This document shows, piece by piece, positions 1 through 8,947 of a stretch of DNA of 64,000 nucleotides. Each line of letters starts with the position of its first letter. Within the stretch, counting starts at the first letter, position 1. The DNA lies in the NCBI RefSeq assembly GCF_010729105.1, contig NZ_AP022573.1, forward strand, positions 1,364,001 through 1,428,000. The letters are read 5' to 3'. Under the pieces are notes generated by a model. The model saw only the letters and a program-made list of their open reading frames with translations. It had not been told where the DNA came from and made no database searches. The position numbers and the translations under genes are program-made. The DNA comes from Mycobacterium saskatchewanense (GTDB lineage: Bacteria; Actinomycetota; Actinomycetes; Mycobacteriales; Mycobacteriaceae).

Positions 1-96
1 TTCGCGCAGCAGGATCGCCTGGGTCTGGGGCAGATTGAGGCCGACCTCGGCACACGCATGCAGCTCGCGGCGCAGGGCCCGGAGTGTGACACTCAC
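1..96 (-). CDS. M20-family amidohydrolase, N-terminal fragment (partial)
   Basis: Only the first 32 codons are in the window; the gene runs off the left edge. It begins with a GTG at 96-94 that overlaps the TGA of the upstream glyoxalase-like gene (GTGA), so the two are translationally coupled. The peptide reads MSVTLRALRREL followed by HACAEVGLNLPQTQ. This matches the conserved opening helix of M20D amidohydrolases (hippurate hydrolase and amino-acid amidohydrolase type, usual motif RRELHxxPExG). Those enzymes are two-metal hydrolases of N-acyl amino acids. The substrate cannot be judged from this fragment, and the metal ligands lie outside the window. Confidence 0.6.
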   Translation of the reverse strand, partial: MSVTLRALRRELHACAEVGLNLPQTQAILLRE

Positions 97-740
97 GATT
101 GCACGGTCCGGGTGGGCGAATCGCCCCTCAACACGATGGTGCCGGCATCAGTCGCGATTTCGACCTGGGCTATGCCACATCCCTCACCGCGACACATCAC
201 TGGCTGATCGATTGGCTGGCCCGCAAACCAATCGTTAAGAGCGTCTTCCGACTCGCCGATGGTGAGTGCCCGCACGCCGTGCGGTATCACGCGGTGGTCT
301 GCGCGAAGGTCTTGCGGATGCCCGCTGCCAGCCTCCCGTGCCAACAGGAATGGCAAGCCGGGTGATTCCCGGACGTCCTCCATACCGGCGTGGTCGATGC
401 CGATTCCGCGGCGGGTGAGCCGACCGATGCTCAGACCGCGGGCCTGGGCGGCCGTCGCCAGGCAGTCCACGCTGACCTCGACCGCCCACCCGGCGAACGC
501 CTCGTCCCGCTCGTGCAATGCGGCAAGAACGAGTCGCCCGAAAGCGTTGCGCTCCGCGAGCCTGCGATCGTGGGCGGTAACCAGTTCGAGGTAGCCCCGG
601 CCGAGCGGAACGATGTAGTTGGCCGTTCCCAGACCGTCATGGACACCGCCCTCGACGGCGGCGAGGCCTGCGTTTTTCGCGAGCCGGCGCGCGGAGCGCA
701 CCGGCTCGCTGGTGGCAATGATGACGTGGTCAAGCCGCAA
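93..740 (-). CDS. glyoxalase-like domain (VOC superfamily) protein
   Basis: A 215-residue protein opening with MRLDHVIIATSEP, the first beta strand and metal-site His of a VOC module. It continues with GLGTANYIVPLGRGYLELV, typical of the Glyoxalase_3 family (PF13468). The family is widespread in actinobacteria without a settled reaction; members are assumed to bind a metal and act on small molecules. The gene is followed with a 4-bp overlap by an M20 amidohydrolase, suggesting a small catabolic operon. Upstream lies a 134-bp gap and then the end of the PPE pair. The fold is well supported; the function is unknown. Confidence 0.75.
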   Translation of the reverse strand: MRLDHVIIATSEPVRSARRLAKNAGLAAVEGGVHDGLGTANYIVPLGRGYLELVTAHDRRLAERNAFGRLVLAALHERDEAFAGWAVEVSVDCLATAAQARGLSIGRLTRRGIGIDHAGMEDVRESPGLPFLLAREAGSGHPQDLRADHRVIPHGVRALTIGESEDALNDWFAGQPIDQPVMCRGEGCGIAQVEIATDAGTIVLRGDSPTRTVQS

Positions 741-874
741 GGGCGGGGTACCTTTCTGCCGGTCTGCGACGGGCCGGACGCAACCGCGATAGGCGGCTGG
801 CCCTAGACGCCGGTTGCCGCGGCTGCCGTCCCCGGGGGGAGGAGGGACGGAGCCACGACAACCGGCGCAAGGAG

Positions 875-2260
875 CTATTTGTTGTTGGCCTCCTGGATCA
901 GCAGGGAGGCGGTGCGCTTGAGCGCGTCGCGCTGCTTGGTCATGTCGGCGATCGCCCGGCGCAGCTGGTTGAGCTCGTCGCGTTCACTCACCGCCTCGTC
1001 CTCGGCGGCCCTGCGGTCCTGCGCCACCCAGCGGTCCGCGAGGTCGGTGTTCAGTCCCGACTCCCGGTCAAGGGCAGCGACAACTTTCGCGCGAGCACCG
1101 GTCCGGGGTCCCTGCCCGTCCCTGGGCGCGTTGACCACGCTCGCCACCGGTCCACCCAACGGCGGCATGCCCCCGTACAGGCCACCGAGCGGGTGCGCCG
1201 GCACGCCTTCGAGGTCGGCGATGGGCAGTGCGGTGGCAGCGAGGCGGACCGCCGGGGAAGCCCCGCCCCACGACGCCGGCACCGACAACTTGCCGACCGA
1301 GGCCGCCTCCCCCACGCCCGCCGAGATCGGACTGGACGAACCGACCAGGGTCGACCCCGCGCCCGATCCCCCGGACACCTGAGACGCGGCGCTGGCCGCC
1401 GCTGCCGGCGGCGTGAGGGCGGAGATCAACGGGTTCCACGCCGTCGCCACCGGAGGGGCGAACGTCAACATGGCGCCGGAGGCGTCGAAGTTCAGCCCCT
1501 CGGAGAGGATCTGGGGTCCGACGGTCAGGCTGCTCAGCGAGTTGAACAGCTGCACCGGAGAGCTGTTCAACAGATCCAGAAGCGGGTTGTTATCCAGGGT
1601 GAATCCCGACGAAAGCCCTTGCAGCAGATTGGGAACACCTGAAAGCGCGGATTGGGCATTCGACTCGCCCGCCGCGGCGGTGGCTTGGGTGACCGCGGCG
1701 CTCTGCGACGAACTTCCCGCCGGGTTGGTGGCCTGCGGCGGCGTGTTGAACGGCACCAATCGCGTCGCCGCCGCCGACGCGCCGGCATAGCCGTACATCG
1801 CCGCGGCGTCCTGGGCCCACATCTCGGCGTACTGCGCCTCGGTCGCCGCGATCGCCGGAGTGTTCTGGCCCAGAACATTCGTGGCCACCAAGGCCGACAG
1901 CAAGGCTCGGTTCACCTCGATCACCGGTGGTGGCACCGTCGCCGCGAGCGCCGCCTCGTAGGCCGCGACCGCCGATTCCATCTGACTCGCCGTCTGCTTG
2001 GCCTGCGCCGCCGTGGCACTCATCCACGACACGAAGGGCCCGACCGCCGACGTCATCATCATCGACGACGGACCGACCCACGGTCCGCTCGTCAATGCGG
2101 AAAGCACCCCTTGGTACGAGCTAGCCGCCGAGTTCAACTCCGCGGCCAGCGCGCCCCATGCCGTCGCGGCCATTACCAGCGGCGCCGGCCCCGGGCCGGC
2201 GTACATGCGACCGGAGTTGACTTCGGGCGGCAGCCCCGCGAAATCGAGAGCGCTGGTCAC
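875..2260 (-). CDS. PPE family protein, SVP subfamily (second of a tandem pair)
   Basis: A 461-residue PPE protein. The start is a GTG overlapping the stop of the upstream PPE gene (GTGA at 2257-2260), so translation is coupled. The N-terminal PPE domain (about residues 1-175) shows LPPEVNSGRMYAGPG, the GPWVGP turn (WxG) and the NTPAIAATEAQYAEMW block. The middle is rich in Gly, Ala, Ser and Pro. SVGKLSVPASW near residue 325 is the SVP signature. The last 50 residues are charged and heptad-like (SERDELNQLRRAIADMTKQR), probably a coiled coil. PPE proteins are exported by ESX type VII systems, usually with a PE partner; none is adjacent here. The function of this member is unknown. Confidence 0.9.
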   Translation of the reverse strand: MTSALDFAGLPPEVNSGRMYAGPGPAPLVMAATAWGALAAELNSAASSYQGVLSALTSGPWVGPSSMMMTSAVGPFVSWMSATAAQAKQTASQMESAVAAYEAALAATVPPPVIEVNRALLSALVATNVLGQNTPAIAATEAQYAEMWAQDAAAMYGYAGASAAATRLVPFNTPPQATNPAGSSSQSAAVTQATAAAGESNAQSALSGVPNLLQGLSSGFTLDNNPLLDLLNSSPVQLFNSLSSLTVGPQILSEGLNFDASGAMLTFAPPVATAWNPLISALTPPAAAASAASQVSGGSGAGSTLVGSSSPISAGVGEAASVGKLSVPASWGGASPAVRLAATALPIADLEGVPAHPLGGLYGGMPPLGGPVASVVNAPRDGQGPRTGARAKVVAALDRESGLNTDLADRWVAQDRRAAEDEAVSERDELNQLRRAIADMTKQRDALKRTASLLIQEANNK

Positions 2261-3660
2261 AGCATCGCCTCCTTGATCAGTCGGGCCGCCGCGTCACGTT
2301 CGGTCGCCAGATCGGCGATCTCCTTGCGCAGCTTGTCGAGTTCGTCGCGTTCCTGGCTGCTCAACGCGCTGGCGACATGGCGGCGCGCCGGTTGCGACGG
2401 CTGTGCTGGCCGACCCGCCATGACGCCCTCCCCGGTGTGGGGCTCCCCGGGCAGCGCCGGGATGACTTTCTGGGCCTGGCCCGAACGGGCCCGCGTTTGC
2501 TCGCCCCGCGGCGCATTGACCAGACTGCCCACCGGCGGGACTCCCCCGAAGAAGCTGCCCGGCGCGGCGGTCGCGGCCGGCGCCAAGCCTTCCAAACCGG
2601 CTGTCGCCAGCGGCGATGCGCTGCCGGCCAATCGGATCGCCGGGGACGAAACCCACGACTCCGGCACCGACAATTTGCCGACCGAGGCCGCCTCCCCCAG
2701 GCCCGCCGAAACCGGTGCGCCCGCGCCTGTATACGAGCCGGCCAGTGTGCCCAGCCCGGCAGCGGGTACGACATCGGAGGCTGCAGCGACCGCTCCCAGG
2801 TCGGGTGCCACATCGGCGGCCGCGGCAGCCGGCAACGCGAGGCTGTACAGGCCGCCCAGCAGCGGAGTGATACCGGACGCCGTGAACAACGGGCCACTGA
2901 CGACCAGGCTCCAGTTACCCAAGTTGGTGCTGAAGACGTTGAGGGCCGCGCCGGTGGGCGAGGAGAGGACGGTCTCCAACCACGCGGTTGGGTCGAATGC
3001 CCCTCCCAGGCCGAGGCTTTGCAGCGCGCTGGGGACCAAGTCGAGAAACTGGGTCAGGCCTGAGTCCGCGCTCGGAGCGGCCGCGGAGGCCGCGGCCTGG
3101 CTGACCGCCTCGGCTTGAGTTGCGGTGCCGGCCTGATCGGTGGTCTCGGGCGGGGCGGTGAACGCCGTTAACTTCGTCGCGGCCGCGGAAGCGCCGGCGT
3201 AGCCGTACATCGCCATGGCGTCCTGGGCCCACATCTCGGCGTATTGCGCCTCGGTGGCGGCGATCGCCGGGGTGTTCTGCCCCAGTATGTTGGTGGCGAT
3301 CAGCGCCGCCAGTAGCGCGCGATTCACCTCGATCTCAGGCGGGGGGACTGTGGCCGCAAATGCCGCCTCGTAGGCCGCAACGGCCGACCCCAACTGGCTG
3401 GCCGTTAACTCGGCCTGAACCGCGGTGGTGTTCACCCACGCCATATATGGTGCTACCGCAGCCGCCATCGTCATCGAGGACGGGCCCACCCACGGTCCGC
3501 CGGTTAGCTCGGATATGACGCCCCGGTAGGAGTTCGCCACTGAACTCAACTCCGCAGCTAAGCCATCCCAGGCCGCCGCGGCGGCGACCATCGGCCCCGC
3601 GCCCGCTCCCGCATACATTCGCCCCGAATTGATCTCCGGCGGCAACACCGCAAAATCCAT
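2257..3660 (-). CDS. PPE family protein, SVP subfamily (first of a tandem pair)
   Basis: A 467-residue PPE protein starting MDFAVLPPEINSGRMYAG. The reading frame stays open to an ATG at 3690, but GGGGAAG at -7 supports the ATG at 3660, which is also where the family begins. The PPE domain has GPWVGPSS and NTPAIAATEAQYAEMW; SVGKLSVPESW carries the SVP motif. The C-terminal stretch ERDELDKLRKEIADLATERD looks like a short coiled coil, as in its downstream neighbour. The two paralogues share whole blocks and the same C-terminal design, so they arose by tandem duplication. No PE, EspG or esx gene is next to them. The 451-bp AT-richer region upstream should hold the promoter. Confidence 0.9.
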   Translation of the reverse strand: MDFAVLPPEINSGRMYAGAGAGPMVAAAAAWDGLAAELSSVANSYRGVISELTGGPWVGPSSMTMAAAVAPYMAWVNTTAVQAELTASQLGSAVAAYEAAFAATVPPPEIEVNRALLAALIATNILGQNTPAIAATEAQYAEMWAQDAMAMYGYAGASAAATKLTAFTAPPETTDQAGTATQAEAVSQAAASAAAPSADSGLTQFLDLVPSALQSLGLGGAFDPTAWLETVLSSPTGAALNVFSTNLGNWSLVVSGPLFTASGITPLLGGLYSLALPAAAAADVAPDLGAVAAASDVVPAAGLGTLAGSYTGAGAPVSAGLGEAASVGKLSVPESWVSSPAIRLAGSASPLATAGLEGLAPAATAAPGSFFGGVPPVGSLVNAPRGEQTRARSGQAQKVIPALPGEPHTGEGVMAGRPAQPSQPARRHVASALSSQERDELDKLRKEIADLATERDAAARLIKEAML

Positions 3661-4111
3661 CACCAGCTTCCCCATCTGACTAGATTCCATGCGCCGGGCT
3701 TACACCGTTTGGCCGCAATTATTTTCAGGACACACATGAGTTTGCTCTAGACCAATGTGTTGCAGCCACAGTATGTTTCGCGTGTTGCAGCGACGATGCC
3801 ATCGGTAACGGCCATATTAACTTTGATTCACGACGCCGCCGTTAGCCCGTCAACTGCCTTGAATATCGTTCTGCCTCAACATATTTCATGTTGCTTGAAA
3901 TTCTTTCGATCGCCCGATAGATTTTGTATATCATCGAGGCATCAGACGGCGCGTCTCCGGGGTGGCGGCCGCCCTCATTTGCTCTGCGCGGTAGCCCATG
4001 TCACATACCTGCGGCAGGGAACTTCGCGGCACAGCGTGTGCGAAACGGCCGGCTGGCCGATCGACGTCCGGACCCCGCTGCGCACTCCAGGAGGCGCGGC
4101 GCTGCTGCGTA
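3661..4111. other. intergenic region upstream of the PPE pair, AT-richer than its surroundings
   Basis: No convincing gene. About 3700-3940 is visibly richer in A and T than the rest of the window. It contains an inverted repeat CAACAT-ATTTC-ATGTTG at 3877-3893 that could be an operator or small hairpin. It lies downstream of the cyclase gene and upstream of the PPE pair (both minus strand), so it probably carries the PPE promoter and the 3' end of the catabolic operon. I could not pick a definite promoter or terminator. Confidence 0.4.
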
Positions 4112-4945
4112 TTACGGCAGGACGGCAACAGCCCGGATCGGAGAGCCAGTGCCACCTATGATATTCAACGGCAGGCCGTAGAACATGAACCGTGTGTTGA
4201 CCAGCTGCCCCAGGTTCGCCAGATGCTCGGTATTCACCAACCCGTACTTCTTACAGACCATGTGGCCGCTGAACCTGCTGTCGGCGCTGTGATCGATTGC
4301 GCTGCAGTCCGTCCCGATGTTGACCACGCCCTTTTTTGCCAGGTACTCGAGCCCGTCCCAGGAAAAGCCCGGGTTGTGGTGGATGTACTGGGGAGTCGGG
4401 AAGTGACGATCGCCATAGTCGAACCAAGCCAGCACGATGTCACCTGGCCTGATCGCCTCACCCGCGGCCCCGAGTTTGGCCTCGGCGCGCCTGACGACGT
4501 CCTCGGTTGCCCAGCCCCGGCAGTCCGGATCGGGGTCGATGAACTCGGCTTCCGACATGTCCAGACAGACCGCCGACCCCCAATACATCTCCAGGGGAAG
4601 CTGATCGATGGGCATGCCCGCGGGATCATATTCGATAGTCGCATCGGAGTGTGTTCCCGCGTGCTCACTGATGATCAGGTTTCTGGCGTAGAAACCGATC
4701 TCGGTTTGGTGGAGCTCCTTGAAACGGTCATGGTCCTGGTTGACCGGGGTGAACGTCTTCTGATGGCCGAACCATACCGGCATGCCCTCGTACAGGGGCC
4801 GGGTCAGATCGACAATCTTGTGTGGCCGGTCGAGCAATGCGCCACCGAGCAGCGGAGTGCTCGCCGGCGGCGTCGGAACCCGGGATTCCATCAGCGCGCG
4901 CCGTTGACCTTCGGCGATCAGTTCCGCTCGTGTGATCACTGTCAT
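4112..4945 (-). CDS. cyclase-family hydrolase (kynurenine formamidase / isatin hydrolase superfamily)
   Basis: 277 residues. The ATG at 4945 is chosen because AGGAGG lies 8 bases upstream; the longer open frame to 5116 is not protein-like. The family (PF04199) comprises Mn or Zn amide hydrolases, including kynurenine formamidase and isatin hydrolase. The metal-binding motif is visible as SEHAGTHSDA near residue 100 (HxGTHxD), and a later block reads DCSAIDHS. It is the last gene of a tightly packed operon after a flavin reductase and an HpaB-like oxygenase. That suggests it opens or trims an amide or lactam made by the oxygenase. The substrate is not determinable from the sequence. Confidence 0.8.
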   Translation of the reverse strand: MTVITRAELIAEGQRRALMESRVPTPPASTPLLGGALLDRPHKIVDLTRPLYEGMPVWFGHQKTFTPVNQDHDRFKELHQTEIGFYARNLIISEHAGTHSDATIEYDPAGMPIDQLPLEMYWGSAVCLDMSEAEFIDPDPDCRGWATEDVVRRAEAKLGAAGEAIRPGDIVLAWFDYGDRHFPTPQYIHHNPGFSWDGLEYLAKKGVVNIGTDCSAIDHSADSRFSGHMVCKKYGLVNTEHLANLGQLVNTRFMFYGLPLNIIGGTGSPIRAVAVLP

Positions 4946-4958
4946 GGGACTGGCCCTC

Positions 4959-5510
4959 CTATGCCTGTCTGTCCAGCGCCCGAAACGACTGGTTGAAATA
5001 GAGCAGCGGGTCATGCTGGGGGCCTGACTTTGACCACCGCACCCCGCCGACCACGAGGTCGTGATCGACGATGCGTAAGCGCGACACCACGATGCAGTCC
5101 AGGTTGTACAGCGCATCGGCGATCTGCGGTGTGGACACCTCGGGGTCCTCGCGATGGATCAGTAGTGCCCGGTCGAGGAATTTCGGTATGCCGGCTTTGG
5201 CCGACGTCGCCGCCAGTTCGGCCTGAGCGGCGGACAGGATGTTGATCCCGAACCGGCCGTGCTCGGCGATGGCCGCTGCCGCGACCGTTCTCGACTCCAG
5301 GGAGCACACCAGCCGGGGCGGAGCTGCCGACAGGGACGAGCACGAACTGATCGTCACACCCCAGGGCTGGCCCTCCACCTCTACGGTGAGGATGACCACG
5401 GCGCGGGCCAGCACCCGCATGGCGGCGATGAAGTTCGGCGTCTGCTCGGTTGTGCCTACCGCGGCACTCGGGGCAGGCCGACGGCTTTGGGTACGAGGTG
5501 GGTGTCTCAT
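4959..5510 (-). CDS. flavin reductase (HpaC/RutF-like), small component of the monooxygenase
   Basis: 183 residues of the Flavin_Reduct fold: FIAAMRVLARAVVILT at the start, TISSCSSLSAAPPRLVCSL for FMN binding, and GRFGINILSAAQAELA. It would reduce FMN or FAD with NAD(P)H and hand it to the HpaB-like oxygenase encoded just upstream. Two starts are possible: a TTG at 5522 overlapping the upstream stop, or the ATG at 5510 preceded by AGGGCGGGA. I prefer the ATG. The gene lies 8 bp after the oxygenase stop and 13 bp before the cyclase start. Confidence 0.82.
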   Translation of the reverse strand: MRHPPRTQSRRPAPSAAVGTTEQTPNFIAAMRVLARAVVILTVEVEGQPWGVTISSCSSLSAAPPRLVCSLESRTVAAAAIAEHGRFGINILSAAQAELAATSAKAGIPKFLDRALLIHREDPEVSTPQIADALYNLDCIVVSRLRIVDHDLVVGGVRWSKSGPQHDPLLYFNQSFRALDRQA

Positions 5511-5518
5511 TCCCGCCC

Positions 5519-7009
5519 TCAAGCAATCCCGACATAGTCGCGAACGAGGCGGGCCGCCGAGCTACGGTCGGTCTTGCTGTACACCAAGCCTTTGACGAAG
5601 GCCGGTGGAGTGGCGTTGACATTCTCGAACAGCGCGACACGACCGGCGTGGGCACCGCATAGCAGGTCGAACACGAAGTTGAAGAAGGTGTTCTTCTCCC
5701 GGGCGGTGACGCCGGTGCCCGGGAAATACTGGTCCATTCGTGGGCCGAATTCTGGGTGATCCCAGACCTTTTCGGGCCAGCGGGCGATCAGTGCCTGACC
5801 GCAGAGATCCTGGATCTGATAGGTGATGCGCGGGTAGTTCTCGATCGAGTAGAGGCGCCCGGCGGTCACGAGATCCGGATTGGGCACTTGGACGCCGTTC
5901 CACTCCACCGATTCGTGGATCGTGGCCAGTGCATAGGCTTTGAGCGTTTGCGCGTACAAGGTGACGTCGGCGACGGCGTTCTGCACACCCGGCAGTTTGT
6001 CGGTGCCCAGAATCTCGGTGATCACCTGTGCCACGCCGGCGAAGATGTCCGCGCGGAATGCCAGGCGTGTCATGACGGACCACAGTGAGAAGGCGCAGCT
6101 TTCGTAGTACAGCGTCAGCAGTTCGAGGTTGTGAGCGCTGAAAACGTATTCGCGTGGCAGAAAGACGTTGTCGAACATGATGATCTGATCCATCTCCTCT
6201 CCGGCATGGTCGAGAGGATGGTCCGGCCGCGCCGAGTGCATGTTCGCCGTGGGCTCACGCAGCAGCAGAGCGACTCCCGGACTGTTGACCGGGATTGCCG
6301 CCCAGATCGCGGCGTCGGGCCCCAGGCCCGGTCCCAAGGTCGTCGACAACGTGAAGAAGTGTCCGAGCGCGCCCATGCTCCCGGCCACCTTCGCTCCGTT
6401 GAGCACGATGCCGTCAGGGCTTTCGTCAACGATCCGGAGCTGCGAGGGCCGCTCGTTGCGGGGAATGTTCTTGTCGGACTGCGGATCGGCAATCAAGTCC
6501 GTGCTCAGCAGGTTGTGGTCTGCGGACAGCGCCACGAAGTCTCGGACGTTCTGGGCGAATGCGGGGTTCTCCGCCTGGATCCGGTCGATCGTTGAAAGGA
6601 ATCCCAGCGCCATCATGGCGCCGTAGTCCACGGGACGGCCGTAGACACCCATGGTCCGTTTCGTGATGAACTCGGTGCCGGCTTTCTTGGCCAACAGATG
6701 ATCCCGCGTCGTCGGCACCTGCCAGCCGATCCCCCGCCGGCCACCGTCTTCCCCGGTGAAGGTCAGGATGTCACGTGATTCCGGCGCAAACTGCGCATCC
6801 AGGATCGCCGCGGTCGTCTCCACCGCGCGCAGGTCGCGATGGGCGGTGACGTCATCGACTTCTTCGCCTCGGCAGTCAATGACGCGGCGTCCGTCGCGCA
6901 GCGTCTGCTTGTACAGGTCCCCGGTGAGCAGATGCGGCTCCGGGCTCTCTTTGAGCGCCTCGACGACCTTGTCGATGCGAAGGCGTTCTGCGTCAATCGA
7001 TGCAGGCAT
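5519..7009 (-). CDS. 4-hydroxyphenylacetate 3-hydroxylase family (HpaB-like) FADH2-dependent monooxygenase
   Basis: 496 residues, full length for the HpaB family. Recognisable blocks are LLTGDLYKQTLRDGRRV at the N terminus, TKRTMGVYGRPVDYGAMMALGF, the central acyl-CoA-dehydrogenase-like fold (GIVLNGAKVAGSMGALGHF) and a C-terminal helical part (FFNFVFDLLCGAHAGRVALF). These enzymes use reduced flavin and O2 to hydroxylate phenols or related rings, and need a separate reductase, which follows directly. The start overlaps the RidA gene by 17 bp. The neighbours (RidA, NCS1 permease, cyclase hydrolase) point to a nitrogen heterocycle rather than 4-hydroxyphenylacetate; that substrate is inference. 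Confidence 0.85.
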   Translation of the reverse strand: MPASIDAERLRIDKVVEALKESPEPHLLTGDLYKQTLRDGRRVIDCRGEEVDDVTAHRDLRAVETTAAILDAQFAPESRDILTFTGEDGGRRGIGWQVPTTRDHLLAKKAGTEFITKRTMGVYGRPVDYGAMMALGFLSTIDRIQAENPAFAQNVRDFVALSADHNLLSTDLIADPQSDKNIPRNERPSQLRIVDESPDGIVLNGAKVAGSMGALGHFFTLSTTLGPGLGPDAAIWAAIPVNSPGVALLLREPTANMHSARPDHPLDHAGEEMDQIIMFDNVFLPREYVFSAHNLELLTLYYESCAFSLWSVMTRLAFRADIFAGVAQVITEILGTDKLPGVQNAVADVTLYAQTLKAYALATIHESVEWNGVQVPNPDLVTAGRLYSIENYPRITYQIQDLCGQALIARWPEKVWDHPEFGPRMDQYFPGTGVTAREKNTFFNFVFDLLCGAHAGRVALFENVNATPPAFVKGLVYSKTDRSSAARLVRDYVGIA

Positions 7010-7463
7010 CGGTGTCGTTCCCTTCGGTGATCACGGCAATGGCTTCGGCCTCGATGAGGAAGCCGTCGTACATGAGTCCCGAAACGCGGACGGCCGTGCC
7101 GCACGGTCCGGGATTCGGCAGGTACTGCATGCGGACGTTCGTCATTTTCGTCCAGTTCTCCTGCACCTCGTCGCCGTCTCCGTCGAAGCAATAGAAGGTG
7201 TTCAGCTTGACGACATGGCTCCAGTTGGCGCCGGCCGCGGCCAGCGTTTTGGTGATGTTCTCGAATACATTCCGGGTCTGGACTTCGATATCGTCCTCGC
7301 CGATGACATTGCCCCGCGCATCGGCGGACAACTGGCCGCCGATGAAGACCAGATTGCCGATCTTCCATCCCTGAGAGAACGGCGTGGGCATATGCCAGCT
7401 CCACGTGTCATCGGGCATCAGGCGTTGCCGGACAGCATTGCTCGGGACGTCGATGCGGGTCAT
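6993..7463 (-). CDS. RidA/YjgF/RutC-family protein
   Basis: 156 residues with the RidA core: PFSQGWKIGNLVFIGGQLSAD, QTRNVFENITKTLAAAG and a GPCGTAVRVSGL block carrying the conserved Arg. RidA proteins hydrolyse reactive enamines or imines or, as in RutC, aid an unstable intermediate of N-heterocycle catabolism. AGAAAGGA precedes the ATG at 7463. The 3' end overlaps the HpaB-like gene by 17 bp. Its place between a nucleobase-type permease and a flavin monooxygenase resembles the order of functions in the uracil-degrading Rut operon. Confidence 0.88.
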   Translation of the reverse strand: MTRIDVPSNAVRQRLMPDDTWSWHMPTPFSQGWKIGNLVFIGGQLSADARGNVIGEDDIEVQTRNVFENITKTLAAAGANWSHVVKLNTFYCFDGDGDEVQENWTKMTNVRMQYLPNPGPCGTAVRVSGLMYDGFLIEAEAIAVITEGNDTDACID

Positions 7464-7495
7464 TGAGAATCCTTTCTGTTGGGGTGCCGGCGTCG

Positions 7496-8947
7496 TCAGG
7501 ACGGCGTGTCGGTTGCCGGGCGGTAATGCGGAGCCAACACCAGCGATTCCGGTGCCGGGCGCCGATGAGTGCGGCTCTGGCTAGGTCCGTCGCGGCGCAT
7601 CAGGAGGAAGTAGTACACCGCGAAGGACACAAAAGACCCGACAATCCAGGCGATGTCGACACCGTCCAGTCGGCGCGCCACAATCCCGGTATAAAGGTTT
7701 CCGGACATAAAGGGAACTTGCACGAGAACGCCGATCACATAGGCGACGACGGCCGCGGCGTTGTAGTGCCCGTAGATTCCCCCGTCGGGCCGGAAGAACG
7801 ACTCGACGTCGTAATCCGCTTTCCTGATCAGGTAATAGTCAACGAGATTTATTACGCTCCACGGGATGAGGAAGTACAGCAAGATCTGGATGAAGTTGCT
7901 GTAGCTGACCAGGAAATCGTCGGAGAACCCGGCAGCGATGTACACCGACAAAAGCGTCACGATGCCGGCGATCGTGATCCGACTGCCCGCCCCGGGCAGC
8001 CAGCTGGTCTTGAACGTCTGGATGGTGGTGGCCACGCACAGCGCGGGCCCATAGAGATTGACGGTGCACGCGTCCACCGCTCCGAGGAAGAAGACCGCTA
8101 TGACGAACACTCCGACGCCGCTCGGCAGCAGGGCATTCAAGCTCTTGAGGCTGCCGTCGGATATCTGGCCGAGTAACGCCCCGATGACCATCATCGGGAT
8201 CGCGCCGCCGACGGACCCGAGGTAAGTCGCCCAGAATGCGGCCGACGACGATACGCCGACAGGAAGGTAACGCGAGTAGTCCGAGACATAGGGTGCATAC
8301 GCCAGCTGCCAGATGGCGGCTACCGAAAGCATGCCCATGAATCCGTGGACGGTGAACTGCCCCGATGTGGCTGCGGGCGAATTGGATACGCCGTGCGCGA
8401 GTAGGTATGCGAGGCTGATGATCGACGCAATCGCGAATGACGGCATGAGGAGCCGGTTCACCTTGTGGATCATTTCGTAGCCGAAGACGACCAGTAGCAA
8501 CGTGATGGCGCCGCTGATGATCAGCGCCGGCGTCGATCCCAACCTCGGGAATATCACCTGCAGCGAAGAGGCGGCCAAGACGAGGATCGACGCCAGAAAC
8601 CCGACGTACATCAAGACCACGACGGCAAGCACGAGCAGTGAGCCGCGTAGCCCGAATTGGCCACGGCTCTGCACCATCTGCGGTACGCCGAGCCTGGGGC
8701 CCTGAACCGAGTGCAGAGCGACGAAGATGGCCCCGATCATGTTGCCGATGGCTACGGCCACGATCGTCCATGCCGCGGACAAACCGTAGACGGTTGTCCC
8801 CAGCACACCCGTCACCACAGTGAGCGGCATGATCTGCACGCCGAACCAGATCGGAAATAGGGCGCGGGCGCGCCCGCGACGTGCGGCCTGCGGAATGGGA
8901 GCAATGGTTACCTGTTCGACGTGCACGGTGCGGGTGGTCGGTTCCAT
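7496..8947 (-). CDS. NCS1-family nucleobase/hydantoin-type permease
   Basis: 483 residues with about 12 hydrophobic segments. The N terminus (RALFPIWFGVQIMPLTVVTGVLG), the LGVPQMVQSRGQFG loop and the YAPYVSDYSRYLP block are characteristic of NCS1 transporters (cytosine, allantoin, hydantoin and uracil carriers, proton- or sodium-coupled). AGAAGGGCAG precedes the ATG at 8947. It is the first gene of the operon, so it likely imports the substrate degraded by the downstream enzymes. The exact ligand is unknown. Confidence 0.9.
   Translation of the reverse strand: MEPTTRTVHVEQVTIAPIPQAARRGRARALFPIWFGVQIMPLTVVTGVLGTTVYGLSAAWTIVAVAIGNMIGAIFVALHSVQGPRLGVPQMVQSRGQFGLRGSLLVLAVVVLMYVGFLASILVLAASSLQVIFPRLGSTPALIISGAITLLLVVFGYEMIHKVNRLLMPSFAIASIISLAYLLAHGVSNSPAATSGQFTVHGFMGMLSVAAIWQLAYAPYVSDYSRYLPVGVSSSAAFWATYLGSVGGAIPMMVIGALLGQISDGSLKSLNALLPSGVGVFVIAVFFLGAVDACTVNLYGPALCVATTIQTFKTSWLPGAGSRITIAGIVTLLSVYIAAGFSDDFLVSYSNFIQILLYFLIPWSVINLVDYYLIRKADYDVESFFRPDGGIYGHYNAAAVVAYVIGVLVQVPFMSGNLYTGIVARRLDGVDIAWIVGSFVSFAVYYFLLMRRDGPSQSRTHRRPAPESLVLAPHYRPATDTPS

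Noticed and set aside
3757..4161. 134-codon plus-strand ORF in the AT-richer gap
   Set aside because: No ribosome site, no family resemblance, and it overlaps the cyclase gene; probably chance.
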